Of a stretch of DNA of 43,118 nucleotides, positions 10,125 to 16,932 are shown one piece after another (within the stretch, counting starts at the first letter, position 1; every line of letters begins with the position of its first letter). Under the pieces are notes generated by a model, which was not told the DNA's origin, searched no databases, and saw only the letters and a list, made by a program, of their open reading frames with translations. The position numbers were made by a program, and so were the translations under genes. Source of the DNA: an uncultured Alphaproteobacteria bacterium (GTDB lineage Bacteria > Pseudomonadota > Alphaproteobacteria > CAAHEQ01 > UBA3637); the NCBI GenBank assembly GCA_905236245.1, contig CAJOPC010000034.1:1-43118 (forward strand), in the 5' to 3' direction.

Positions 10125-10816
10125 TTGAAAGTTTGGATTATCAGATTATATTTACCATTTTTGGGGTTCCTATTAACGCAACCTTGTTTTACACATGGCT
10201 TTTAATGGCGGTTTTAATTTTGGGATCATGGTTAGCAACCCATCATTTAAGCACAGGACCACATATAGGTCGTACACAAGCAGTTTTGGAAATCTTAGTT
10301 GGCAGTTTTAAGCAACAAATCAAGGATGTTGCAAATGATAATCCATTGAAATATTTATCGTTTATCAGCACACTATTCGTCTTTATTGCTTTTTCAAACT
10401 TATTGTCGATCATCCCTTGGTTTCAACAGCCTACTGCCAGCTTGTCCACCACATCTGCATTTGCATTTTGTGTCTTCATTGCTATTCCCTATTATGGCAT
10501 TGTCAATGCAGGCGTTCGCGGTTACTTTAAAAAATTTGTTTCACCGACACCAATTTTATTACCGTTAAATATATTATCTGATTTTTCCTCTACTTTTGCC
10601 TTGGCGTTTCGCCTTTATGGAAACATGCTGAGCGGCGGAGTCATCGTGTCTGTCGTTATGATGCTTGTTCCCTTTTTCGTGCCATTACCGGTGCAGTTGT
10701 TAGGTTTACTAACCGGAATGATTCAGGCATATATTTTTGCGCTTTTGGCTATCGTATATGTATCGGCGGTAGCCCCTGTGGAAGGTTTTGAACTCGATAC
10801 AAAGAAAGGAGAATAA
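10121..10816 (+). CDS. atpB: N-type ATPase Fo subunit a
   Basis: The stator membrane subunit that forms the ion half-channels against the c ring. The 231-residue protein has about five to six hydrophobic helices and the essential Arg at position 164 in LAFRLYGNMLSGG, followed by the conserved QAYIFALLAIVYVSAA-like helix. It overlaps atpR by 4 bp and is followed one base later by atpE, preceded by its own AAGGAG. Confidence 0.95.
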   Translation: MIESLDYQIIFTIFGVPINATLFYTWLLMAVLILGSWLATHHLSTGPHIGRTQAVLEILVGSFKQQIKDVANDNPLKYLSFISTLFVFIAFSNLLSIIPWFQQPTASLSTTSAFAFCVFIAIPYYGIVNAGVRGYFKKFVSPTPILLPLNILSDFSSTFALAFRLYGNMLSGGVIVSVVMMLVPFFVPLPVQLLGLLTGMIQAYIFALLAIVYVSAVAPVEGFELDTKKGE

Positions 10817-10817
10817 A

Positions 10818-11090
10818 ATGGATGCAGTTAGTTTAATTGGATCAATCTCTGTGTTGGCTGCTGGATTATGCGTTGCTATTGGTGGTATTGCTCCAGCAAT
10901 CGGAGAAGCCAACGTTGCGGCAAACGCTTTACGTGCCATGGCCCAACAACCGGATGAATCCTCAAATATCACACGAACATTGTTTGTTGCAATGGCGATG
11001 ATTGAATCAACGGCAATTTATGCTTTCGTGATTACCGTCCTAATCTTATACTTCAATCCGTTCTGGCGATATATAGCTGGCACACCATAA
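10818..11090 (+). CDS. atpE: N-type ATPase Fo subunit c with Na+-type ligand set and second carboxylate
   Basis: A 90-residue, two-helix rotor subunit. The second helix has MIESTAIYAF: Glu63, Ser64, Thr65 and Tyr68 align with Glu65, Ser66, Thr67 and Tyr70 of the Ilyobacter tartaricus Na+ site. At the position of Ilyobacter Gln32 there is Glu30 (spacing to the second glutamate is 33 residues in both), so the ring would have two carboxylates per subunit. This fits N-ATPases. Whether the ion is Na+ or H+ cannot be read with certainty, since ion preference within this subfamily has been debated. ATG 10818 is chosen for its upstream AAGGAG; the frame extends upstream into atpB. Confidence 0.95.
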   Translation: MDAVSLIGSISVLAAGLCVAIGGIAPAIGEANVAANALRAMAQQPDESSNITRTLFVAMAMIESTAIYAFVITVLILYFNPFWRYIAGTP

Positions 11091-11102
11091 TGAGGCATAT
11101 CC

Positions 11103-11879
11103 ATGGGTTTTGATGCTGTAACTTTTTTAGCACAAATTGTTAATCTACTCGTTTTGATTTGGCTGTTGAAACGTTTCTTGTATCGTCCTGTTTTGCAAAT
11201 TATTGAAAAACGGCAACAGGAAGTTTCATCAGCTATCAAATCAGCAGATGAAAAATTGTCAAATGCGGCCGCTTTAGAATCTGAATTACTTCAAAAGCAA
11301 CTCGATTTTGATGCCGCCAAACAAAAACGACTGGATGCCCTAGACAAAGAAATAGCCCAGTTGGAAAAAGAAAAACTGGCAGAGCTAAATTCAGAAATCA
11401 AATTTAAACAGCAAAGGCTCCAAAGTGAATTGGAAAATAATTGGGCAAAAGTTGATGGAACAATCCGTCAATTTTTGGCACAACAATTTCTGTTATTATC
11501 ACATAAAGTTTTAACGGAATGGTCCAATGAAACACCTATGGATATGGCTATTAAGCTATTCCAAAAACGTGTTTTGAGCATGTCCAAAATCCAAAAAAAT
11601 AAGATTGCAAATTTAATTAAAAATCAAAAAGTTATAGATGTTAATTCTTCTACAAAATTAACTAAAAAACAACAAGAATTAATTATCCAAATTTTAAAAC
11701 AATCTTGGACAATTTATCCAAAGACAAAAATTAATTTTCATATCTCATCCTCTTTGGTTTTAGGGATTGAGATACGTTTTCAAACAATGAAATTGGAATG
11801 GTCTATACAATCCTATTTGAACGATATAGAACAAAAGTTAGGCCATATGTTAAAAAATTTTACAGGGTCTGAGAAATGA
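11103..11879 (+). CDS. atpF: N-type ATPase subunit b with delta-like C-terminus
   Basis: The peripheral stalk subunit: one N-terminal membrane helix (FLAQIVNLLVLIWLLKRFLYRPV) followed by a long charged coiled coil (about 35-130). At 258 residues it is much longer than a normal b subunit of about 160. The C-terminal part (about 190-255) reads like the end of a delta subunit: LTKKQQELIIQIL, then SSLVLGIEIRFQTMKLEWSI, then a terminal helix, matching the 'dpsLiGGi.i..gd.viDgSi' pattern. No separate delta gene exists in this operon, so this subunit may replace delta. The resemblance is by eye. Confidence 0.92.
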   Translation: MGFDAVTFLAQIVNLLVLIWLLKRFLYRPVLQIIEKRQQEVSSAIKSADEKLSNAAALESELLQKQLDFDAAKQKRLDALDKEIAQLEKEKLAELNSEIKFKQQRLQSELENNWAKVDGTIRQFLAQQFLLLSHKVLTEWSNETPMDMAIKLFQKRVLSMSKIQKNKIANLIKNQKVIDVNSSTKLTKKQQELIIQILKQSWTIYPKTKINFHISSSLVLGIEIRFQTMKLEWSIQSYLNDIEQKLGHMLKNFTGSEK

Positions 11880-11896
11880 AAGGCTGAGAAATGAAA
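11869..11896 (+). repeat. 15-bp tandem duplication at the atpF/atpA junction
   Basis: The 13-mer CTGAGAAATGAAA occurs at 11869-11881 and again at 11884-11896. The first copy contains an ATGA in which the atpF stop (TGA 11877-11879) overlaps an ATG at 11876. The second contains the atpA start at 11891. The first ATG now opens only a three-codon frame (ATG AAA GGC TGA). Confidence 0.75.
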
Positions 11897-13402
11897 AAAG
11901 CAACGGTCAAAACAAAGTCTATTCAAAAAGCTGTTCAAACCACGCCTCCAAAACTTAAACTAAAGGAGATCAGCGAAATTCAATCTATTTCTGCTGGCAC
12001 AGCACTTGTTTCAGGTTTATCCGAAGCTCAAATTAATGAATTATTATCCTTCAAAGACGGCGTAATCGGAATGGTGTATAGTCTCAATGAAGATGGGGCT
12101 GGCGTTGTCTTTTTAAGCAATGCAGACAACTTAAAGGCCGGCGATCAAGCAACAAGAACGGGACGTATTTTAGAGGTCCCAGTAGGTGATGAGTTATTAG
12201 GGCGAGTCATTGATCCGTTGGGAAATCCTTTAGATGAACAAGGTTCTATTTCTTCGAAAAAAACACGACCAATCGAATGTCCTGCCGCCGCCATCATGGA
12301 TCGTGCTCCGGTTGAGACCCCGCTACAAACAGGCATAAAAGCTATCGATTCCTTTACACCTATTGGACGCGGACAGCGCGAACTTATTTTAGGCGATAGA
12401 CAAACAGGAAAAACCGCTATTGCAGTCGATACAATTCTCAACCAAAAAAAGACTGGCGTTATTTGTATTTATTGTGCCATTGGTCAACGTAGCACTGATA
12501 CGGCTAGAGTTATTGAACAACTGAAAAAAGGCAACATGCTTCAACAAAGTGTTGTCGTCGTTGCTAATGGAGAAAACGAAGCTGGCCTTCAATTCATCGC
12601 CCCCTATGCAGCTACATCTATCGGCGAATGGTTTATGTTACAAGGCAAAGATGTTTTGATTATCTATGACGATTTAACCGCTCATGCACGCGCTTATCGG
12701 CAAATGTCCTTGCTTTTAAGAACGCCCCCTGGACGAGAAGCATATCCCGGCGACATCTTCTATATCCACTCTCGTTTATTGGAGCGATCAACGCATTTAA
12801 ATGAAAAGTTGGGTGGAGGATCTTTGACTTCTTTACCGATTGTTGCAACTGAGGCCGGAAATATTTCTGCTTACATTCCAACAAATATTATTTCAATTAC
12901 GGACGGGCAAATCTACTTATCCACGAATCTATTTCAAAAGGGTATCATGCCAGCAATCGACACAGGGCGTTCCGTTTCACGTGTTGGTGGCGAAGCACAA
13001 CTGCCAGCTTACCGTCAATTATTGGGGCCGTTGAAACTGTTCTATTCTCAATTTGAAGAATTAGAATCCTTTTCTAAATTTGGCGTTCAATTGGATGAGG
13101 CAACACAGCAAAAACTAAATCGAGGGTATGCCATCCGTTTTGTTTTGCAACAAATGCAATTTCAAACAATGGATGTAGCCACACAAATTGCTGTATTCTT
13201 GGCGGTCAATAACGGATTATTTGACGGTCTTTCCAATGCTCAAATTGTAAAAGCACAAAATGCCATTGGAAAAATACTTCATCAACGTTTTACTAATATC
13301 GTTAACAAGATCACAATCAAACGAGAAAAGTTAGATGAAAATACGCAAAAAACGCTTTTATCTGCCTTTCGTCAAGCCATTCAAAGCAAAGAGATGAAAT
13401 GA
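11891..13402 (+). CDS. atpA: N-type ATPase F1 subunit alpha
   Basis: The 503-residue non-catalytic nucleotide-binding subunit of F1. It has the P-loop GDRQTGKT, CIYCAIGQR, the alpha-specific LIIYDDLTAHARAYRQMSLLLRTPPGREAYPGD stretch (abridged: LLLRTPPGREAYPGD) and the GRSVSRVGG Arg finger region. The N-terminus is a basic, Lys/Thr-rich stretch before the usual LKEISEIQSI. It starts in the second copy of a short duplication after atpF, and its stop overlaps the atpG start (ATGA). Confidence 0.96.
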   Translation: MKKATVKTKSIQKAVQTTPPKLKLKEISEIQSISAGTALVSGLSEAQINELLSFKDGVIGMVYSLNEDGAGVVFLSNADNLKAGDQATRTGRILEVPVGDELLGRVIDPLGNPLDEQGSISSKKTRPIECPAAAIMDRAPVETPLQTGIKAIDSFTPIGRGQRELILGDRQTGKTAIAVDTILNQKKTGVICIYCAIGQRSTDTARVIEQLKKGNMLQQSVVVVANGENEAGLQFIAPYAATSIGEWFMLQGKDVLIIYDDLTAHARAYRQMSLLLRTPPGREAYPGDIFYIHSRLLERSTHLNEKLGGGSLTSLPIVATEAGNISAYIPTNIISITDGQIYLSTNLFQKGIMPAIDTGRSVSRVGGEAQLPAYRQLLGPLKLFYSQFEELESFSKFGVQLDEATQQKLNRGYAIRFVLQQMQFQTMDVATQIAVFLAVNNGLFDGLSNAQIVKAQNAIGKILHQRFTNIVNKITIKREKLDENTQKTLLSAFRQAIQSKEMK

Positions 13403-14325
13403 CATTAGAACAATTAAATAGACGCATTAAAACAACATCTGACTTGGGGGAAATCGTCAATACGATGAAAATGCTCTCCTCTGTTTCTGTTGGGCAATAC
13501 GAAAAAGCACTTGCCTCTTTAACTCAATACGCGCATACTGTTCAAGATGCTTTCCACGGGCTTTTTACACAAGATTTTTTTAAATACGAACCACCGAAAG
13601 TGCCTGCGCAAAATCCAAAAGTTTTATCTATTTTAATTGGAACAGACAATGGTTTGGTGGGAAAGTTCAACAGAACTTTATTCAATTTCTCTCAAGAATA
13701 CCTGCAAGATCTTTCCCCTAAGGGAGAAAAGTACTTTATTACAGTTGGAAAACGCATGGGGGTTTTGGCACAAATTGATCAGCTTCCAATAGAGGCAAGT
13801 TATCCCGGATCAAATTCTGTAAAAGAAATTGCACAAAATGCAACACTCATCCTGACTAAAATCAATGAAGTTGTAACAAAACACAAAGTTGATTTAGTCT
13901 ATTTGTTTAACAACAAAAAAAAGGGGGCAACAGCATTTACCCCTCGTGCCAGACAATTGATTCCTCTTCCTCAAGAGCGTATGTATCAACTTAAAAGGAA
14001 AAAATGGGATGGAAAGACTTTGCCCTATATTAGTGCAGACAAACACGAATTGTTCAGCGCCCTGCTCCATGAATATTTGATTATTACTTTATCACATGAT
14101 TTGACATCCAGTTTAACAAGCGAACATTACACCAGGATGATTCATATGCAAGAGGCCCAAAAAAATATCAATGATTCTTTGGAAAACTTTAATTTGGAAT
14201 ATCAACAGCTGCGCCAAACACAAATTACGGACGAACTTATTGATATAGTTTCCGGCGCAGAAGAGATGAATAAAAAGAAAAATCAATCACCACTTGACTT
14301 TTCTGTAAAAAAAGCTGTAAAATAG
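13399..14325 (+). CDS. atpG: N-type ATPase F1 subunit gamma
   Basis: The central shaft of F1, 308 residues. The N-terminal helix MTLEQLNRRIKTTSDLGEIVNTMKMLS is the conserved gamma start (LK.RI.S...T..IT.AM.MVA), and the C-terminal helix (about 235-290) completes the coiled coil (MIHMQEAQKNINDSLENFNLEYQQLRQTQITDELIDIVSGAE, abridged: QTQITDELIDIVSGAE). It is the last gene of the atpDCQRBEFAG set. ihfB follows after 34 bp with its own Shine-Dalgarno. Confidence 0.94.
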   Translation: MTLEQLNRRIKTTSDLGEIVNTMKMLSSVSVGQYEKALASLTQYAHTVQDAFHGLFTQDFFKYEPPKVPAQNPKVLSILIGTDNGLVGKFNRTLFNFSQEYLQDLSPKGEKYFITVGKRMGVLAQIDQLPIEASYPGSNSVKEIAQNATLILTKINEVVTKHKVDLVYLFNNKKKGATAFTPRARQLIPLPQERMYQLKRKKWDGKTLPYISADKHELFSALLHEYLIITLSHDLTSSLTSEHYTRMIHMQEAQKNINDSLENFNLEYQQLRQTQITDELIDIVSGAEEMNKKKNQSPLDFSVKKAVK

Positions 14326-14359
14326 GAACAGTGTTTTAATAAAACTGAAAGGAAAAAAA

Positions 14360-14641
14360 ATGATTAAATCTGAACTCGTTGATAAACTGGCAGAAACAGA
14401 AAATATTTCAAAAACTGTGGCGAAACGTATTGTAAACACAATTTTTGACACCATCACAGAAACCTTGTCTCAGGGCAATCGCGTTGAGTTGCGTGAATTT
14501 GGCGTGCTATCCGTCCGCACAAGAAAAGCACGGGCTGGTCGCAATCCAAAAACTGGCGCCTCCGTTTCCGTTTCCGAAAAGAAAGTTCCGTTCTTTAAAG
14601 CGGGAAAAGCCGTGAAACAGGCATTAAATAAAGCTGCCTAA
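14360..14641 (+). CDS. ihfB: Integration host factor beta-like DNA-bending protein
   Basis: A 93-residue HU/IHF-family protein. It begins MIKSELVDKLAE, the typical IHF-beta start, and carries the RVELREFGVLSVRTRKARAGRNPKTG arm region (abridged: ARAGRNPKTG) with the DNA-intercalating Pro in RNPKTG. The C-terminus is VPFFKAGKAVKQALN. IHF bends DNA at recombination, replication and promoter sites. HU is the alternative, but the N-terminal sequence favours the IHF-beta branch. AAAGGA precedes the ATG. It sits between atpG and accD. Confidence 0.82.
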   Translation: MIKSELVDKLAETENISKTVAKRIVNTIFDTITETLSQGNRVELREFGVLSVRTRKARAGRNPKTGASVSVSEKKVPFFKAGKAVKQALNKAA

Positions 14642-14652
14642 GGATCTTATTC

Positions 14653-15498
14653 ATGAACTGGATTACAAGTCACACCAGGCCAACCGTTAAAAAGGCCAAT
14701 ATTGTCAAGGATATCCCTGACAATTATTGGGACAAATGTCCTGGTTGTGGCAATATGTTATTCCATTCAGAAATTCAAAAAAATCATTTGGTTTGTCCGT
14801 CGTGTCAATATCACTTTCACTTATCTGCACTAGAACGAGCAAAGCTACTCTTTAATAATGGTGTTTTCACACCTATTGTCCTCCCAAAAGTTAAGGAAGA
14901 TCCTCTTCAATTTCATGACATCAAGAAATACTCTGATCGCTTGAAGCAAGCCCGAAAGAAAACGGGATTGGATGAGGCAATTTTTTTGGCGCACGGACAA
15001 ATGGGACGCCATCCCGTTGTTTGTGGCATTTTTGATTTTAATTTTATGGGTGGCTCAATGAACACTGCGGTAGGAGAAGCCATTGTTAAAGCTGTGGATG
15101 CAGCTATTGCACGCAAAGCAGCCCTAGTTCTTGTTCCCGCCTCTGGCGGTGCCAGAATGCAAGAAGGCGTTTTATCGTTGATGCAAATGGCCCGAACAAT
15201 TTTGGCCGTTAAGAAATTAAAGGAAAAAAAATTGCCATACCTTGTATTGCTAACCGACCCAACAACGGGCGGCGTGACGGCATCTTTCGCCATGTTGGCA
15301 GACATTACCTTGGCAGAGCCAGGCGCAACCATTGGATTTGCGGGCGCACGTATTATTGAACAAACTATTCGGGAAAAACTACCTAAAAACTTCCAAAAAT
15401 CCGAATATTTGCTTGAACATGGTATGATTGATCAAATCGTTCCTCGAGATCAAACCCATGACAAGATCGTCCATTTCCTTGATTTGTTAATGTCGTAA
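14653..15498 (+). CDS. accD: Acetyl-CoA carboxylase carboxyltransferase subunit beta
   Basis: The subunit works with AccA to transfer the carboxyl group from biotin to acetyl-CoA. The 281-residue protein has the N-terminal C4 zinc ribbon (CPGCGNMLF...CPSCQYHF) and the crotonase-fold core with GGSMNTAVGE, PASGGARMQEG, LLTDPTTGGVTASFA and FAGARIIEQTIREKLP. Length and order are typical. It follows ihfB by 11 bp and probably shares its transcript. folC, a frequent accD neighbour in alphaproteobacteria, is absent here. Confidence 0.96.
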   Translation: MNWITSHTRPTVKKANIVKDIPDNYWDKCPGCGNMLFHSEIQKNHLVCPSCQYHFHLSALERAKLLFNNGVFTPIVLPKVKEDPLQFHDIKKYSDRLKQARKKTGLDEAIFLAHGQMGRHPVVCGIFDFNFMGGSMNTAVGEAIVKAVDAAIARKAALVLVPASGGARMQEGVLSLMQMARTILAVKKLKEKKLPYLVLLTDPTTGGVTASFAMLADITLAEPGATIGFAGARIIEQTIREKLPKNFQKSEYLLEHGMIDQIVPRDQTHDKIVHFLDLLMS

Positions 15499-15513
15499 TA
15501 CATCAGCAAAATA

Positions 15514-15540
15514 ACAAAAAAATCAATCTGTTAAAACAGA
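15514..15540 (-). terminator. Probable terminator between convergent accD and the DUF2155 gene
   Basis: TCTGTT-AA-AACAGA is an inverted repeat at 15527-15540. On the minus strand it is followed by TTGATTTTTTTG. It directly abuts the DUF2155 stop and may serve both convergent genes. The tight centre means the real stem is short. Confidence 0.5.
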
Positions 15541-15936
15541 CTATTCATTTTTTGAAATAATGTCTGTATTTTTGGGATTCTCTGCCCGCTCAACACAATC
15601 CACAACCCAAACATCATACATGCTGTGATCCATGGCTGACAAAGCCGGCTCAGATGAAAACATCCAACCTTTAAAAACAACATCCCCTTCGTCTTTGTCC
15701 GTAATAGTCATGAAAACGGCGTTTTCGGGGGTTTCCTCCGGCGGATGTTTCAAGCATCTTTCCGCTAAAATTTGTAAATCACCATATTCATAAGTTTGAT
15801 TCAAATGAACGGTTAAAAAACTGGTCCGTCCTGTCGTTTTATCTAATGCCTGCAACAAAACAGTATCTGTCGAAATATCTTTTGCAGCAACTTGCGAAAC
15901 AAGACCAACCAAACCTAATAAAAGCAACTTTTTCAT
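15541..15936 (-). CDS. DUF2155 domain exported protein
   Basis: A 131-residue exported protein with a cleavable signal peptide (KKLLLLGLVGLVSQVAA). The body fits DUF2155, a family common in alphaproteobacteria and often located near mlaD and acc genes: LLQALDKTTGRTSFLTVHLNQTYEYGDLQI (abridged: ALDKTTGRTSFLTV), LAERCLKHPPEETPENAVF, and KGWMFSSEPALSAMDHSMYDVWVVDC (abridged: GWMFSSEPALSAMDHSMYD). The two Cys (RCLK and VDC) could form a disulphide. The function is unknown. It is last in the mlaD-mlaD-DUF2155 operon. Confidence 0.85.
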   Translation of the reverse strand: MKKLLLLGLVGLVSQVAAKDISTDTVLLQALDKTTGRTSFLTVHLNQTYEYGDLQILAERCLKHPPEETPENAVFMTITDKDEGDVVFKGWMFSSEPALSAMDHSMYDVWVVDCVERAENPKNTDIISKNE

Positions 15937-15946
15937 TTATGCCTCA

Positions 15947-16390
15947 CTATTTAGTGGATAAGAAAATAAATTCCGACACACTGTCTTCCAATGATTTATA
16001 GTTTTTAGTTTGCTTAATTCGATCTTTATCGTTTAAAAAAGCCCGCGCCTTCCCCGGTTCCAAGCGGATATATTTTTCTCCCATAATTCCGGAATCAGAA
16101 ATAGCGGCAATTGTATCAATCGGCAACAAAACATCCGAGTGAATATCCAAATAAACATCTACTGTATAATCTTCTTGATTAAGTTTTGTTTTTAAAACGG
16201 AACCAACCTTTAAACCTGCAATACGCACATCCGCGCCATGTTCTAAGCCACCGATTTTGGAAAAATTAGCCACAACCGTATATCCGGCCACAGTTTTTGT
16301 ATCGATTTTTGAACAAGCAAAGAACAAAAACAAAAATGTAAATGCCAAAACGAAAAAACCTAAAACTGTTTCAATTGGATTTTTCTTCAT
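15947..16390 (-). CDS. mlaD: MlaD-family (MCE) lipid-transport protein, second copy
   Basis: A 147-residue MCE-domain protein anchored by one N-terminal helix (TVLGFFVLAFTFLFLFFAC). The MCE core is clear: YTVVANFSKIGGLEHGADVRIAGLKVGSV and ISDSGIMGEKYIRLEPG (abridged). MlaD hexamers bind phospholipid between the MlaFE transporter and the periplasm. ATG 16390 is chosen because AAGGAG lies 7 bases upstream; a GTG at 16411 would place that Shine-Dalgarno inside the gene. The start overlaps the preceding paralogue by 20 bp. No mlaE or mlaF is nearby. Confidence 0.85.
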   Translation of the reverse strand: MKKNPIETVLGFFVLAFTFLFLFFACSKIDTKTVAGYTVVANFSKIGGLEHGADVRIAGLKVGSVLKTKLNQEDYTVDVYLDIHSDVLLPIDTIAAISDSGIMGEKYIRLEPGKARAFLNDKDRIKQTKNYKSLEDSVSEFIFLSTK

Positions 16391-16850
16391 TCTTTTCTCC
16401 TTTTTTATCACGCATATAGCCTAAAACTTTTTCTAGTAAATCATTTAAAATCATAACATCCTGCGTATAACCAAATTCCCCAAAGGACGGCAATATTTCA
16501 TCATCTGCACCGGGAACAATTTCAATATGTTTAGTCCCCATAATGCCATCTGTTTCAATTTGCGCCGAAGAATCAACGGACAAATGATAATCTTTGTCCA
16601 ATACCATCCTTATTTTAATTCGATAATCATCAGCAAATTCTTGGCTTACAACACGACCAACCTTCATACCTGCCAAACGAACATCCGCCCCATTATTTAA
16701 TCCATCAGTCTTGTTGAAATAACCATAAAGTGTAAACCCAGAAACATTTTGTTGCCGAGCAGATCTGCCATGCAACAATACTAAGCTCAACCCTAACAAC
16801 ACTGCAAAGGTAAAGCCAACATATATTTTCTTACGTTCTTCTTTCATCAT
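16371..16850 (-). CDS. mlaD: MlaD-family (MCE) lipid-transport protein, first copy
   Basis: A 159-residue MCE protein with one N-terminal membrane anchor (VGFTFAVLLGLSLVLLHG). Its core, FTLYGYFNKTDGLNNGADVRLAGMKVGRVV and IETDGIMGTKHIEIVPGADDE (abridged), is the same fold as the next gene, so this is a tandem pair. The C-terminus is a charged helix (VLGYMRDKKGEKNEEK). It is first in the operon and starts ATGATG. The promoter -10 box ends 7 bp before the first ATG, which suggests a leaderless mRNA. Confidence 0.85.
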   Translation of the reverse strand: MMKEERKKIYVGFTFAVLLGLSLVLLHGRSARQQNVSGFTLYGYFNKTDGLNNGADVRLAGMKVGRVVSQEFADDYRIKIRMVLDKDYHLSVDSSAQIETDGIMGTKHIEIVPGADDEILPSFGEFGYTQDVMILNDLLEKVLGYMRDKKGEKNEEKSN

Positions 16851-16857
16851 ACGTTCT

Positions 16858-16886
16858 ATTTGACAAAATTATTTTACACTTGTCAA
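16858..16886 (-). promoter_or_regulatory. Promoter of mlaD operon, predicted leaderless
   Basis: TTGACA (16881-16886), 17 bp, TCAAAT (16858-16863) on the minus strand, then 7 bp to the ATG at 16850. Its -35 box lies 10 bp from the -35 box of the divergent bepA promoter. Confidence 0.6.
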
Positions 16887-16896
16887 GAATTCTTTC

Positions 16897-16925
16897 TTGA
16901 CGCAGGCATTTTTTTATCCTAAAAT
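16897..16925 (+). promoter_or_regulatory. Promoter of bepA-like gene, predicted leaderless
   Basis: TTGACG (16897-16902), 17 bp, TAAAAT (16920-16925), then 7 bp to the ATG at 16933. There is no Shine-Dalgarno before that ATG. Confidence 0.7.
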
Positions 16926-16932
16926 CATTTTC

